Source: JACQXM01 sp964569425 (GTDB taxonomy: Bacteria > Planctomycetota > Phycisphaerae > UBA1845). Taken from it: a DNA stretch of 64,000 nt. The notes under the pieces are model-generated. The model made no database searches, was not told where the DNA came from, and worked only from the letters and a program-made list of their open reading frames with translations. The translations under genes and the position numbers were made by a program. Below, in pieces: positions 45,928 through 55,347 of the stretch. The first letter of the stretch is position 1, and each line of letters begins with the position of its first letter. The stretch lies in NCBI GenBank assembly GCA_964569425.1, contig CAZMVD010000008.1, positions 3,199-67,198 on the forward strand. The letters are read 5' to 3'.

Positions 45928-46821
45928 TTATCCGGGTTTAATTGAACCTGAGTTTTCCTGGGGCGGCACCTGGCCCAGATGCTTCATCAAGTTCTGGTAG
46001 GCCGGGCCGCGCGATGAGGCCGGGTGCAGGTGCCGAAGGCTGAGGAACACGGCGCGGAGGCGCTCGACGGAAGTATCGTGCTCAAGCTCGGCCATGGCCG
46101 CGGCCTGTGAGGCTTCGTTGATCAGACCGTTGTAAAGCACGTAGGAGATGATGGGGCTGGCGGTCCAGAAGGCCTGGTGGACGTCGTCCCCGTCTTTCTT
46201 GAGCAGGGCCAGCAGGTGCTCGCGGCCGTCGATGTTCAGGTTGAGCAAGTCGCCGGGGATGGCGCTGAGGATTTCATTGCCGCGCGGCCGGACGATGGTG
46301 TGCGCGGCTTCCACGCCGGTCTGGCGATAGGTCTTGACCACCATTTCGATGCCGCGTGAATGCGCGGTCTCGATGGCGCTGCGTAATTCGAGCAGCAGCG
46401 TGGGGAATACATCCATGACGGCTACGTGGCCGGCGCGGTCAAACATGGCCCGTGCCCGTTCGAGGACCTGCGACCGGTTCTGCAACTGGTAGAGCCGATC
46501 GTCGGATTCGCTGCGGCGGATCTGCGACAGAAACCCCGCGGCCGACTGTTTGGATTCGCGAAAGCGCACCTCTAGTAGTTTGAGCAGTTCGTCGGGGGGG
46601 ACGGCGCGGCAGAGGCGGTTGCGGGCGTCGTCGACGATGACAGCGCCCTTGCGTTGGAGGGATGCGAGCGCCTTGTAGGTGTTGGCCGCGGGTTTGCCGA
46701 TCGTTTGGGCGACCCGGTATCCCGTTGCGGGCGATTCGCGAACGAGGCAGACGTAGACTTCGGCCTCCAGCGATGTAAATCCAAGTTCTACAAGAGTTTG
46801 CAGTTGTCTGTCGGTGGTCAT
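45928..46821 (-). CDS. TrmB-family transcriptional regulator
   Basis: 297 residues. The N-terminal winged helix (LVELGFTSLEAEVYVCL, GYRVAQTIGKPAANTYKALASLQ, adjoining) is the TrmB HTH, followed by a coiled coil and a C-terminal phospholipase-D-like or sugar-binding domain (VAVMDVFPTLLLELRSAI ... VVKTYRQTG). In Archaea such regulators respond to sugars; here the ligand is unknown. The chosen start ATG 46821 lies 14 bases after a palindrome that may be its own operator. It ends 48 bases before the start of the beta-lactamase-fold gene, which it may control. Confidence 0.78.
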   Translation of the reverse strand: MTTDRQLQTLVELGFTSLEAEVYVCLVRESPATGYRVAQTIGKPAANTYKALASLQRKGAVIVDDARNRLCRAVPPDELLKLLEVRFRESKQSAAGFLSQIRRSESDDRLYQLQNRSQVLERARAMFDRAGHVAVMDVFPTLLLELRSAIETAHSRGIEMVVKTYRQTGVEAAHTIVRPRGNEILSAIPGDLLNLNIDGREHLLALLKKDGDDVHQAFWTASPIISYVLYNGLINEASQAAAMAELEHDTSVERLRAVFLSLRHLHPASSRGPAYQNLMKHLGQVPPQENSGSIKPG

Positions 46822-46834
46822 TGTGCGGCGTCCT

Positions 46835-46856
46835 ATTAGTAGCACATACTACTGAT
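46835..46856. promoter_or_regulatory. Candidate operator of the TrmB-family regulator
   Basis: Inverted repeat ATTAGTAG (46835-46842), spacer CACATA, CTACTGAT (46849-46856): 7 of 8 pairs symmetric, in an AT-rich island just before the regulator start. Position and symmetry suit autoregulation by a dimer. Confidence 0.5.
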
Positions 46857-46932
46857 TCGAGAGTCGAGCGAGAATATTTCCAAAACTCATTCGGGTCAAA
46901 GCGCGGTTCAGGGGCGGAGAATCTGGTGCCGC

Positions 46933-47808
46933 TCAGGATGGGGCGGAGGATGGCTCGCGCCCTGGGGGGGCGATATTCGCGGACGTGGTCACGCGCCGGC
47001 CGCATTCGGGGCAGGCGCCCGAGGAAAGCTGGTACAGCGGGTACCCGCAACCGGGACACAGGTCTTCTTCGATTTCCAGGAGGAACCCCAGGTTGCACTG
47101 AACGCAGCGTGATCGGCCCACGGCAACCGTTTGCGTATGCGCGCAGCGTGGGCAGGTGAGCGACAGGCGCAGGTCGGTGGTGCGTACCGCTTCGCGGGCG
47201 CGGATGGTGGTGATGCGATGAAGCACCGGGACCGCGAGCGAACCGCAACCCAAGATGATGAAGAGGACGTTGATATGCCGAAATGCCGTACTCTCGTCGA
47301 TCAGGGGTCGTCCATTCCACACCCAATGGGCGACGTACGCGGCCAGCAGCAGATTGACGATGATCGTCCAGCGCCGGACCCATCGGTAGCGCGGGTCAAG
47401 CTGCGCCAGCGAGAGCGCGGCAACGATCGTTATGGCCACGGCAGCAATCCAGGCAATGCCCGATATGCGACACATTAAGTCGTAGTAGGGGTGGGGGCCG
47501 GGGCCGAATACTCGCCAAGTGCCGACGCATTCGATCCAAACGACCGGCGATGACAACGCGAACGCCGCGATGGCAAACGCCAGACCCACGAGCCCGACCG
47601 GGTGCCAGCGCCTTCGCGCCCACACAACTACGTCGACCAATCCCAGGATCGAGGCCGCGGCAAATAAAGCGGTTATCGCCAGAATGGCCCACGCCGTCGC
47701 GGACCGCGTGTCGCTGGCGATGACGAAGACTCCCATGGCAGCGCAGATGACGAGTGAGCCGACGAAGGCGAGAAGCAGGTAGCGTTGAGCGCGGGCAGAT
47801 GTTCGCAT
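46933..47808 (-). CDS. Membrane protein with C-terminal zinc-ribbon pair
   Basis: A 291-residue protein with about six membrane helices (residues 10-200) and a cytoplasmic C-terminus carrying four CxxC pairs: CPRC, CVQC, CPGC and CPEC. These form two zinc ribbons in tandem (SLTCPRCAHTQTVAVGRSRC ..., then LCPGCGYPLYQLSSGACPECG, read as adjoining parts). The second resembles the short zinc ribbons frequent in Planctomycetota membrane proteins. Function unknown. Confidence 0.72.
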   Translation of the reverse strand: MRTSARAQRYLLLAFVGSLVICAAMGVFVIASDTRSATAWAILAITALFAAASILGLVDVVVWARRRWHPVGLVGLAFAIAAFALSSPVVWIECVGTWRVFGPGPHPYYDLMCRISGIAWIAAVAITIVAALSLAQLDPRYRWVRRWTIIVNLLLAAYVAHWVWNGRPLIDESTAFRHINVLFIILGCGSLAVPVLHRITTIRAREAVRTTDLRLSLTCPRCAHTQTVAVGRSRCVQCNLGFLLEIEEDLCPGCGYPLYQLSSGACPECGRRVTTSANIAPPGREPSSAPS

Positions 47809-47858
47809 GACCGTTTATGTCCGTGCGACTGTTCTCGTCAACGCACGCGGCCCGCAAG

Positions 47859-48533
47859 TCAAGCGGCGCCGTCCGGCGGTCGATGTTCTTCCCATCCTTC
47901 GCGCCCGATCAGTTTGACGAAGCGGCATGCGAGCAACGGCGTCTCGATCGTGGTTCCTCCGTAGCGCTCTACACAGACAATGGTTTGGTCGTTTGTGCCG
48001 CCGACGGGCAGCACCATTCGCCCCCCCTCCACGAGCTGGTCCACCAGCGCGGGCGGTACGCGGGGGGCACCGGCGGTGACGATGATGCGGTCGTAGGGTG
48101 CGAATTCGGTCAGGCCGAGGCTGCCATCTCCGCCGCGCAAGGTGACGTTGGATATTCCGAGTTGGGCCAACGTGGCGGCGGCCTGATGGCGCAGCTCATC
48201 CAACCGCTCGATGGAATAGACATGAGCGGTTAGTTGGGCGAGCACGGCTGTCTGGTAGCCGCTGCCGGTGCCCACTTCGAGCACGCAACAGCGCGGGGTG
48301 AGGTTCAGCGCCGCGGTCATAAAGGCGACAATGTACGGCTGGCTGATGGTCTGGCCGCAGGCGATGGGCAGCGCGGCGTCGGCATAGGCCTGATGACGTT
48401 CGCTATCTGGAAGAAACCGTTCGCGCGGTACGGATTCCATGGCGGCAAGGACCGGAGCATCGTGCACGCCACGGGCGCGCAGGTGCTGTTCCACCATGCG
48501 ATGCCGCTCCAGAATCCAATCGCGTTGCGGCAT
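47859..48533 (-). CDS. pcm: Protein-L-isoaspartate O-methyltransferase
   Basis: Repairs isoaspartyl residues using S-adenosylmethionine (EC 2.1.1.77). About 224 residues with the Pcm-specific ESVPRERFLP, ADAALPIACGQTISQPYIVA (adjoining), the SAM-binding VLEVGTGSGYQTAVLA and post-I VYSIERL. The ATG at 48533 is preceded by GGAG-like bases; ATG 48497 is an alternative. A bidomain SurE/Pcm arrangement is not present here. Confidence 0.93.
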   Translation of the reverse strand: MPQRDWILERHRMVEQHLRARGVHDAPVLAAMESVPRERFLPDSERHQAYADAALPIACGQTISQPYIVAFMTAALNLTPRCCVLEVGTGSGYQTAVLAQLTAHVYSIERLDELRHQAAATLAQLGISNVTLRGGDGSLGLTEFAPYDRIIVTAGAPRVPPALVDQLVEGGRMVLPVGGTNDQTIVCVERYGGTTIETPLLACRFVKLIGREGWEEHRPPDGAA

Positions 48534-48656
48534 GAGGTCCAGGCTCCACCAGGCAGCGCACCGCAGCGCGCGCCATCGTGGAAAGACGACCTCCGAAGCC
48601 TTATCGGGCAAGGACCGCGGGGCGACTCTCGCGCCGGCTGCGCCCCGGCGAGCCGC

Positions 48657-49742
48657 CTATTTCTTCAACTCGACGACGATATTGGCGTAGTACGTACTGT
48701 CCAGCCTTTCGACGCCGGGCGGCGGCTGCGAGTTGTAATCCTTCTTGACGCCCAGTTTCAACTTCATGTAATCGCTCTTGAGCGGAAAGATCAATCCGGT
48801 GTCCGCCACCAGGCGGTAGTCGCCAAAGTCGTCCCACGCCGGGCTGTAGGTAGTGGATTGGGTGAACTGCATCCATGTTTTCACGTCCAAGCGATAATCC
48901 CAGCCCAGGTCGAGAATGGCGTCGTCCTGCGAACCGCCGGTGCTGTACGTCTCGTGGCGATAGCCGATGCCCGCGCGGGTCTTGAATTCGTGTTCGGGTT
49001 TCTTGAGCCAGTAGTAGCCCGCACCGGTGCTGGCGGTGGCGCGAATGTCGATGTTCTCAAACTCGTCATACTCCAGCCCGAGGCGCGCGTACCAATACCA
49101 ACGTTCGGTCAGCAGATACTCGTAATTGACGCCGCCGAGATACTCGTTGCGATTCCGCTGATTGTTCTGTTCGCCATACTCTGCGGCGAGGTAGAATTGC
49201 AGAAGGTCCTTGGCCGTCGTGCGCTTGAGGTCGATGCGGCCGCGCGCGTTCTTGGTATCGGTGTTTCCTTCGGAGCGGCTTCCGCCGGCTTCGATGGTCA
49301 GTGTCCATTGCGGGGTCAGCGCCAGTCGGAGTTTTTCCTCTTCGACTTTGATGGCCGCAACTTCAGGGCTGTCGGCGCCGGGCATCCACAGCGCGGTGAT
49401 GCTCTCCGTGGGCACCGCCACCTCGCCGATGGCGGTATGCATGATTGACTTGCCCGGTTCGGCCGATTCAGAGACCGTTCCGACGAGTCGGTCGCCGCTT
49501 TCAAACTGGACATTGACCGATTCGTCGGTGGCGACTGAGACGATCAGTTTGGGGTCGATCTCCAGCTTGCCCGCGATTTGCGTAACAATGATCAGCTTGT
49601 CGCCGGACATGGTCTCGATCTTGCCAACGATCCTACTGCCGTCGCTGGTCACGATGACGTCCGCGCGCCCACCGGTATGGCAGAACAGGCTCGCGGCGAG
49701 TGCCAGGACCATGCTCGGCAATTGTCTGGGGAGGGGTCGCAT
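48657..49742 (-). CDS. DUF481-family outer membrane protein
   Basis: 361 residues: signal peptide (to about residue 28, ending GGRA), an N-terminal SH3/Sm-like half (VIVTSDGSRIVGKIETMSGD and FESGDRLVGTVSES), then a DUF481 beta-barrel of alternating amphipathic strands ending in the aromatic-free VVELKK. DUF481 proteins are salt-induced outer-membrane proteins of unknown role. AGAGGA 8 nt before the ATG at 49742 fixes the start over a TTG at 49763. Confidence 0.82.
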   Translation of the reverse strand: MRPLPRQLPSMVLALAASLFCHTGGRADVIVTSDGSRIVGKIETMSGDKLIIVTQIAGKLEIDPKLIVSVATDESVNVQFESGDRLVGTVSESAEPGKSIMHTAIGEVAVPTESITALWMPGADSPEVAAIKVEEEKLRLALTPQWTLTIEAGGSRSEGNTDTKNARGRIDLKRTTAKDLLQFYLAAEYGEQNNQRNRNEYLGGVNYEYLLTERWYWYARLGLEYDEFENIDIRATASTGAGYYWLKKPEHEFKTRAGIGYRHETYSTGGSQDDAILDLGWDYRLDVKTWMQFTQSTTYSPAWDDFGDYRLVADTGLIFPLKSDYMKLKLGVKKDYNSQPPPGVERLDSTYYANIVVELKK

Positions 49743-49921
49743 GATCGCATCCTCTTTTTTCAATATTGGGATCGAAGTCCAAGCGATTCGGAAGCCCAGC
49801 GCCAGTCCGTCGGTGCCGGCGTCTTCCGCGGAGACCGAGGCAAACGGCTTGTTGTTCGGTTCCTGCCGGTTATCGTCCGGCGGGCCGAGTCAATCAGGCC
49901 GATCCCCGGTCCGAACAGTTG

Positions 49922-50140
49922 TTAGTTGTCGTCCGCAAAAACGTCGTTGATGGAATCAGTGATAAACTGGTCAAGGGGCGTGAGGATGGCCGTCCGGATG
50001 AGCGCGATGATCAACTCTCGCCCGTCCAGGGTCACGCTGGTTGCGACATTGCCGAAGTTGCACGAGCCGAGCTGCATGAGAAACCCGCCCGTTAAAAGCC
50101 AAGTGAGGCATCGCTTGCGCTTCAAGTTCGTGTTCATCAT
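49922..50140 (-). CDS. Small lipoprotein of unknown function
   Basis: 72 residues: basic start (MMNTNLKRKR), hydrophobic stretch, then the lipobox QLGSC with Cys at about residue 27, then a short exported tail rich in Asp and Asn. GTGGGAG lies immediately before the double ATG, so the second ATG (50137) is equally possible. Small lipoproteins of this kind are common in Planctomycetota and have no known function. Confidence 0.6.
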   Translation of the reverse strand: MMNTNLKRKRCLTWLLTGGFLMQLGSCNFGNVATSVTLDGRELIIALIRTAILTPLDQFITDSINDVFADDN

Positions 50141-50501
50141 CTCCCACTCTCGCTCTCAGTACTGGAACTTGGACTTCGAACCGCCGAAATCCGCCGGCAG
50201 TGTAGTGAGGCGTCCGACGTCCTGCAACAGCGCGCCCGGAGGTCGGCGCCCTTCCCGTTTTTGACGGTTAGGCGGATTTCGATTATACTTCCTCTCCATA
50301 GCATGGACGTGTGATCGCCTGAAATGAACACCCGGTGGTCGGCGGCGCATCCGTTTAGGCTTGTTGCCACCCGGCGCATTGGGCGTCCTGCCGGTGGCCG
50401 GTGGCGGCTTTGCGCCGACTCACGAGCACCGGTAGAGCCCACCGCCAAGCCGCACTTCCTCCGGGCGGCGAAGAGTGGCCTAACGTGGATCAAGGTGTTT
50501 C
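50141..50501. other. Intergenic region with promoter and long leader
   Basis: 361 bases without a supported gene. It contains the strong promoter at 50261-50289, so about 205 nt of transcribed leader precede the next gene. The leader is G/C-rich and could fold, but no known riboswitch pattern was recognised. Confidence 0.4.
50261..50289 (+). promoter_or_regulatory. Sigma70-type promoter
   Basis: TTGACG at 50261-50266 and TATACT at 50284-50289, spaced by exactly 17 bases (5 of 6 each). It reads rightward into the hypothetical gene at 50502. Confidence 0.7.
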
Positions 50502-50951
50502 ATGACGCCCGACGAGAAAGCCCAAGTCTTGGCGCTGTTTGATGAAGCGCATCGGTGGTGCCAGGATAGCGAGGCGCGCGACGGCGCCGGCAATCCTGTG
50601 ACGTATAACGACGAGAACGCAGTGTCCTGGGATCTGGTCGGGGGCATTTGCCATCTTTTTGGGTGGAAGCGGGGATCGCAGCTCGCGGGCCAGATTCACC
50701 GGCATATCACCAAAGGCGTTGCGGCGCGGTTTGCACCTTGTTCGGAAGCGGCGTCCATTACCGCCCTTCTGGATTTCAATGATGACGCGGCGATGAGTTT
50801 TGACCAGTTCGTCAGCACGTTGCGTGCCGTTCCGGTTTGGCGGGGTGGCGCTCAGGTTCCCGAGGCGGATGAGTCCGCGGCGCACGCCGAGCGCGATCGA
50901 CATCCCGACGCCCACGATCATCGATCTTTGGCGGCCAGGCACGACCGCTGA
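50502..50951 (+). CDS. Hypothetical protein, DUF6197-like
   Basis: 149 residues, cytoplasmic. The segment WCQDSEARDGAGNPVTYNDE, followed by AVSWDLVGGI, resembles DUF6197 proteins, small actinobacterial-type proteins of unknown function; the match is from memory of the pattern and tentative. The C-terminal 40 residues are His/Asp/Arg-rich and may be disordered. It is transcribed from the promoter at 50261-50289 and convergent with ftsK. Confidence 0.6.
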   Translation: MTPDEKAQVLALFDEAHRWCQDSEARDGAGNPVTYNDENAVSWDLVGGICHLFGWKRGSQLAGQIHRHITKGVAARFAPCSEAASITALLDFNDDAAMSFDQFVSTLRAVPVWRGGAQVPEADESAAHAERDRHPDAHDHRSLAARHDR

Positions 50952-51018
50952 TTTTCGGCGCCCTGTGGGGGACGTCGGATGGGGGGAACGGGCACGCGGC
51001 CATTGCGGCAGGACACGT

Positions 51019-53556
51019 TCAACCGCGAATGTCGTGGTCGTCGCTGAGGGCGGGCACTTCGTCGTCCCAGGGTGTGTCGTCGGCGTGGTCGTGGCTATCG
51101 GCCGCAAAGCCCGCCTGCAAGTCGGCATCCAACTGAGCGCGCATGGCGTCCCACTGATCCAGGTTGATGAGCACTTCGCGCGCCTGTGAACCCTTGTAGT
51201 CGCCGACGATGCCCGCTTCGGCCATCTGGTCGATGAGGCGGGACGCGCGCGAATAGCCGATGGTGAGCCGCCGCTGCAACAGGCTGACGCTGCCGCGTTT
51301 GGATTCGAGAATGATTCGCACGGCGTCATCGAACAACGGATCGCGCAGGCTCAAGTCGCCGTCGGTGTCTCCACTGCGAATCTGAATCAGCTCGGGATGG
51401 AATTCCGGCTTGGCGCGCGAGGCGAGGTCCTCGAGCACGGCCTGCACTTCCCCATCTTCCAGGAAGGTTCCCTGGGCGCGGAGCAGTTTGTGCGAGCCGG
51501 GCGGCAGGAAGAGCATGTCGCCCTGGCCCATGAGCACCTCACCGCCGTTCTGATCGAGGACGATGCGCGAGTCCATGCGGGAGGCGACGCGGAAACAGAT
51601 GCGTGTGGGGAGGTTGGACTTGATCAGCCCGGTGACCACCTTGGCCTCGGGACGCTGCGTGGCCACGATAATGTGAATGCCCACGGCGCGGGACTTCTGC
51701 GCCAGGCGCGAGAGGTGGTGCTCGACCTCTTTGGCGGAGGTCATCATGAGGTCGGCGAGTTCGTCGATGATGATGACGATGTAGGGCAGGTGGGTGGCGA
51801 TCTGGGCGCGTTCGTCGTCGTTGGTGGGTTCGAACCGTTTGTAGATTTCGTCGGCGCCGAGCGCGTTGTAGCCGGCGATGTTCTTGACCCGGGCCTCGGC
51901 GAGGACTTCATAGCGCTCGTCCATTTTGGTGACCGCCCATTCGAGTATTTTTTCCGCACGGGCCATGTCGGTGATGATCGGGCACATCAGGTGGGGGATG
52001 TCCTTGAACTGGCTCATTTCCACCATTTTGGGGTCGACGAGGATCATCTTCACGTGGTCCGGGCGTTTGGTCATCAGCAGGCTGAGGATGACCGAATTGA
52101 TGCACACGCTCTTGCCTGAGCCGGTGGTGCCGGCGATGAGCAGGTGGGGCATGCGGGTCAGGTCGGCGACGAGTGCCGCGCCGCCGGCATCTTTGCCCAG
52201 AAACAGCGGCAGGCCCATGTCGGTGGCTTTTTTGCCCGCGAGGGTCATCAGCTCCTTGAGGCGCACCTTTTCCTTTTGGGTGTTGGGCACCTCGATGCCG
52301 ATGGTGTTCTTGCCGGAGATGGGCGCCACCACGCGGATGGCGTGGGCCTTCAGCGCGCGGGCGATGTCGTTGGACAGCGTGGCCACCTGCGACACCTTGA
52401 TTCCCGCGCCGAGGCGCAGTTCGAACATGGTGATGACCGGGCCGGTGTCGATCTCCACCACGCGCGCGTCCAGGCGGAACTCTTCCAGGGTGCGCTCCAG
52501 CACCTTGGCCTGCTCGCGGACGTGCATTTCCTGTTGCGCGGTGAAGCCGTATTCGGGTTCCTGCAGCAGGTCGAGCGCGGGCAGCGTCCAGTTTTCGATC
52601 TGGCGGGGATAGGGTTCGGCGCGGCTGGTTCGCGCCGCGGACGGGAAGTTGACCTTCAGGCTCAGCGGCGCAGCGGGCACCTTGACCACGACGGCCTTCG
52701 ATTCCGGCTGCGGCTCAGCAAGCGCATCGAGCTTGTGCGCTTTCGCGTCGGCAGGCTTCTCATTGGACGCGCCGGCGGACTGCGGTTCGTTTCGGGTGCT
52801 CGCTGTGTCGCCTGGCTCGCCCGACTCGGAAAACAGCGACGCTTCTTCGTCGGCCGGTGCGGCCCTTTTGGTCTTGGCTCGTACCTTGGGGACCTGGAGC
52901 AGCGCCGCGCTCTCGGCACGCGATACGCCCTCGCCGATGGTGACCGTCGCGGTTCGCGGCAACACCGAGGCAGCCGCAGCCGTCGCCCGCGCCGCCACCT
53001 GGCCAGAGGCGCGCCCCGCGCGCACCAGCATGGAGGGCAGCTTCAGCACCCACCCTTCAGTGGTGAACAGCAACCCGACCAGCAGGCTGGAAGCGAGCAC
53101 GATGATGGTGCCCAGTCGATCGAGCTGCTCGGCCAGGAACCGCCCCAGCGCAAAGCCGATCAACCCGCCGTGCCCGGTGGGCATGGCATTGACCGACCCG
53201 AGTGTTACCAGGTGCGAGGCGGCGGCGATGCTCGCCACCACCAGCGTCAAGCCGAAGGCGCGCTCCCAGGCGTTTCCGACGGACCCGTGCCGCAGCTTCA
53301 TCAGCGCTGCCAACGAGGCAAACAGCAGCAGCGGATAGACGCCGTCGCCGAGCATGTAGATCAGGTGATAGGCGCACCAGGCACCCGCCGCTCCGCAGGC
53401 GTTGCGCGCCGGGTCGTGGTGGGGGAACTGATTGGGGCTTGGCCAGTCGCCGGGGTCGAAGGTGAGCGTCGCCGCCCAGAGAAACAGGGTGCCCATCAGC
53501 GCGCAAAACGCCGGGGCAATGGAGCGCGGCTTGGCCGTCGGCGACGCTGCTGTCAT
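51019..53556 (-). CDS. ftsK: DNA translocase FtsK/SpoIIIE
   Basis: Pumps chromosomal DNA through the division septum. The 845-residue protein has about four N-terminal membrane helices, a variable Ala/Pro/Glu-rich linker (about 190-300) and the alpha-beta motor domain with Walker A IAGTTGSGKSVCIN, Walker B MILVDPKMVEMSQ and VIIIDELADLMM. It ends in a gamma winged helix (DDAVRIILESKRGSVSLLQRR, adjoining, then GYSRASRLIDQMAEAGIVG) that reads KOPS sites and activates XerD. It starts directly after a 392-base spacer. Confidence 0.96.
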   Translation of the reverse strand: MTAASPTAKPRSIAPAFCALMGTLFLWAATLTFDPGDWPSPNQFPHHDPARNACGAAGAWCAYHLIYMLGDGVYPLLLFASLAALMKLRHGSVGNAWERAFGLTLVVASIAAASHLVTLGSVNAMPTGHGGLIGFALGRFLAEQLDRLGTIIVLASSLLVGLLFTTEGWVLKLPSMLVRAGRASGQVAARATAAAASVLPRTATVTIGEGVSRAESAALLQVPKVRAKTKRAAPADEEASLFSESGEPGDTASTRNEPQSAGASNEKPADAKAHKLDALAEPQPESKAVVVKVPAAPLSLKVNFPSAARTSRAEPYPRQIENWTLPALDLLQEPEYGFTAQQEMHVREQAKVLERTLEEFRLDARVVEIDTGPVITMFELRLGAGIKVSQVATLSNDIARALKAHAIRVVAPISGKNTIGIEVPNTQKEKVRLKELMTLAGKKATDMGLPLFLGKDAGGAALVADLTRMPHLLIAGTTGSGKSVCINSVILSLLMTKRPDHVKMILVDPKMVEMSQFKDIPHLMCPIITDMARAEKILEWAVTKMDERYEVLAEARVKNIAGYNALGADEIYKRFEPTNDDERAQIATHLPYIVIIIDELADLMMTSAKEVEHHLSRLAQKSRAVGIHIIVATQRPEAKVVTGLIKSNLPTRICFRVASRMDSRIVLDQNGGEVLMGQGDMLFLPPGSHKLLRAQGTFLEDGEVQAVLEDLASRAKPEFHPELIQIRSGDTDGDLSLRDPLFDDAVRIILESKRGSVSLLQRRLTIGYSRASRLIDQMAEAGIVGDYKGSQAREVLINLDQWDAMRAQLDADLQAGFAADSHDHADDTPWDDEVPALSDDHDIRG

Positions 53557-53948
53557 GCTCTGGCCGTCCTCCCCTCGAGACCGTTTGTTGGCCGTGCCTG
53601 CGGCGCATGTTTGTGCCGGGGCGTTCTGGGCAATGCGAGCCCCTGTGCGCGACCGGGCTTGCCATTTCGGCGCGCACCGCCCGCGGCGCTACTGAGAACC
53701 GCGTTTTGTTCATATCGGCCAACCCCCCCCGCCCCGCTGGAGTCAAAGTCGGCCGGCCCACGTGAAGGCGAGCGAATCGATGCTGGGGATTCCGTACCGT
53801 CTCGTAACGTCGTTGTCGCTGACAGGACTTGGCGCCGTCGCGCTATGGCGGCGCGCCGATGGACTGTAGGCGGGGTTGCAGGACTGGTGTTTACGCTATA
53901 ATCACTCTGGCATACAAGAGGCTGGGCTAAAGGCAGGAGTCGAACCCC
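53557..53948. other. Divergent intergenic region before the unknown cassette
   Basis: 392 bases between ftsK and the rightward cassette. No gene is supported. It carries the promoter at 53876-53903 and, near 53625-53665, one of three similar stretches described in the findings. Confidence 0.45.
53876..53903 (+). promoter_or_regulatory. Promoter of the three-gene unknown cassette
   Basis: A perfect TATAAT at 53898-53903 with TTGCAA (4 of 6) at 53876-53881, spacer 16. It lies 45 bases before the TTG start of the TIGR04255-like gene. Confidence 0.65.
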
Positions 53949-54719
53949 TTGACCGCGTCCCTCGAGTTTGAAAACCTTCCGCTTGTCGAGGCCGCGCTGC
54001 GAACGAGCTTTCGTTCGCCGCTTCCGCTGCGCTTTTCGGTCCTTAATGAACTGCATTCTAACCTGGCATCAGAGTTTCGCAATCTTGAAGTGACTTCCCA
54101 GTTCGAAGCGGCGCCGGGAATGAACTTGGCGCTTCCGTCCGATGTCGGACCGATTCCCGGGGCCGTCCTGTCAGGTCATGAGCAGGGGCTTCGAGTTACG
54201 CTCCAACAGCACTTGGTCGTGACCAGGTGGATTCGCCAGCCTTACCAAAGCGCCCCGCCGTATCCACGTTACGCCGCAATCAGTGAATGCCATTGGCAGG
54301 TCGCGCACGCGCTACTAAAGGCAACAAAGGTTGCCGAACCGGAATGCGCTGCGGTGAATATGTCGTACGTCAACTTTCTGGCCGTGGAAGAGGGCGCCAA
54401 CTTCCTCTTTGAGTATTTCTCGCCACAGGCACATGTGGAACTGGTGAGGGGCGGCCGCCTGTTGCATAAGTACGAACTCGCTTGGCAGACTACCGGCGCC
54501 GTTGACCTGCGCATCCGACTCGAACGTGCAAGGTTGGCCTTTGGCGATGAGCAAAAAGAAGGCTATAACCTCACAACCGTTGGTGGCATGGGCGTAACCA
54601 CCTTGACCGACGCAAAAACAGACCTCGAAACTGCACACGGGCAATTGCAGGAATTTTTTGGGCGGTTGATTTCGGATAGGGCAAAGGACGAATGGAGGCT
54701 ACGTAATGCCTCAGCTTGA
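53949..54719 (+). CDS. TIGR04255-like family protein
   Basis: 256 residues, cytoplasmic. The opening LEFENLPLVEAALRTSF and the internal LRVTLQQHLVVTRWIRQPYQ match the pattern of TIGR04255 proteins, which start with an N-x-P-L-V-E-A element and have a conserved F/W-x-R/K core. This family is of unknown function and often lies near accessory or defence genes. The TTG start has GCAGGAG about 9 nt upstream. Lower GC than its surroundings points to transfer. The next gene overlaps by 14 bases. Confidence 0.7.
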   Translation: MTASLEFENLPLVEAALRTSFRSPLPLRFSVLNELHSNLASEFRNLEVTSQFEAAPGMNLALPSDVGPIPGAVLSGHEQGLRVTLQQHLVVTRWIRQPYQSAPPYPRYAAISECHWQVAHALLKATKVAEPECAAVNMSYVNFLAVEEGANFLFEYFSPQAHVELVRGGRLLHKYELAWQTTGAVDLRIRLERARLAFGDEQKEGYNLTTVGGMGVTTLTDAKTDLETAHGQLQEFFGRLISDRAKDEWRLRNASA

Positions 54720-55347
54720 TGACGCGACATGTTTGCTTGACGGTGATGATATCGGAGACGTGGCTTCGATTCCGTACCCCGCTTGCAAAGACGGCACCTA
54801 CTCCCCGAGGCGATTAGATTCGCTGCGAAATCGGTTAGTTGATCGGTTAGTTGAACATTCAGGCGAGCACGATGTTTCCACGACCCGTTTCTCAGTGGGG
54901 AGTATTCCCTATTATTCGCACGTCGTAAACACTACGTTGGCGATGCCAGAGGCGTTCCGTCGATTGGACGACCGCGGTCAACTCATTTGCGATAAGATTG
55001 ACCAGGACATTAGTGACGACTGCAATGATGCTATGCAAGAGGGAACGACTCTGCCAACTCTGTCGGCCAGGAAGGTTGCCCGAGAACTTACTGAGGCTAT
55101 TGCCCCGACTGTGTCGCAGGAGCATGGTATGAAGTATGCGGCGTTCGTAGAAGAAGAAGGCGGGATTTCGGTAACGTTCCAGTCGGTCGTAACGGATCGT
55201 CGGGTGAACTTCCGCATCTCGCGTGACGGCTCCAGCCTCACAATCGTCAGCGTGGACTCCGATGGGCGGGCCGATTCGAATCCGACCCATTTCAATGACA
55301 TTCGACTCGTTCGCAACTGGGCCGAGTGGCTGCTCCAGCCGAAATGA
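54706..55347 (+). CDS. Unknown protein of the lower-GC cassette
   Basis: 213 residues, soluble, acidic, no recognised domain. Its C-terminal half (SVTFQSVVTDRRVNFRIS, SLTIVSVDSDGRADSN) looks like a mixed alpha-beta fold. GGAGG lies 6-7 nt before the ATG, inside the end of the previous gene. Always translated together with the preceding protein, so it may form a complex with it; inference only. Confidence 0.68.
   Translation: MPQLDDATCLLDGDDIGDVASIPYPACKDGTYSPRRLDSLRNRLVDRLVEHSGEHDVSTTRFSVGSIPYYSHVVNTTLAMPEAFRRLDDRGQLICDKIDQDISDDCNDAMQEGTTLPTLSARKVARELTEAIAPTVSQEHGMKYAAFVEEEGGISVTFQSVVTDRRVNFRISRDGSSLTIVSVDSDGRADSNPTHFNDIRLVRNWAEWLLQPK

Noticed and set aside
53934..53950. GAGTCGAACCCC resembling a tRNA T-arm, a possible attachment site
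   Set aside because: The stem does not pair beyond two bases and no second copy is found on the far side of the cassette.
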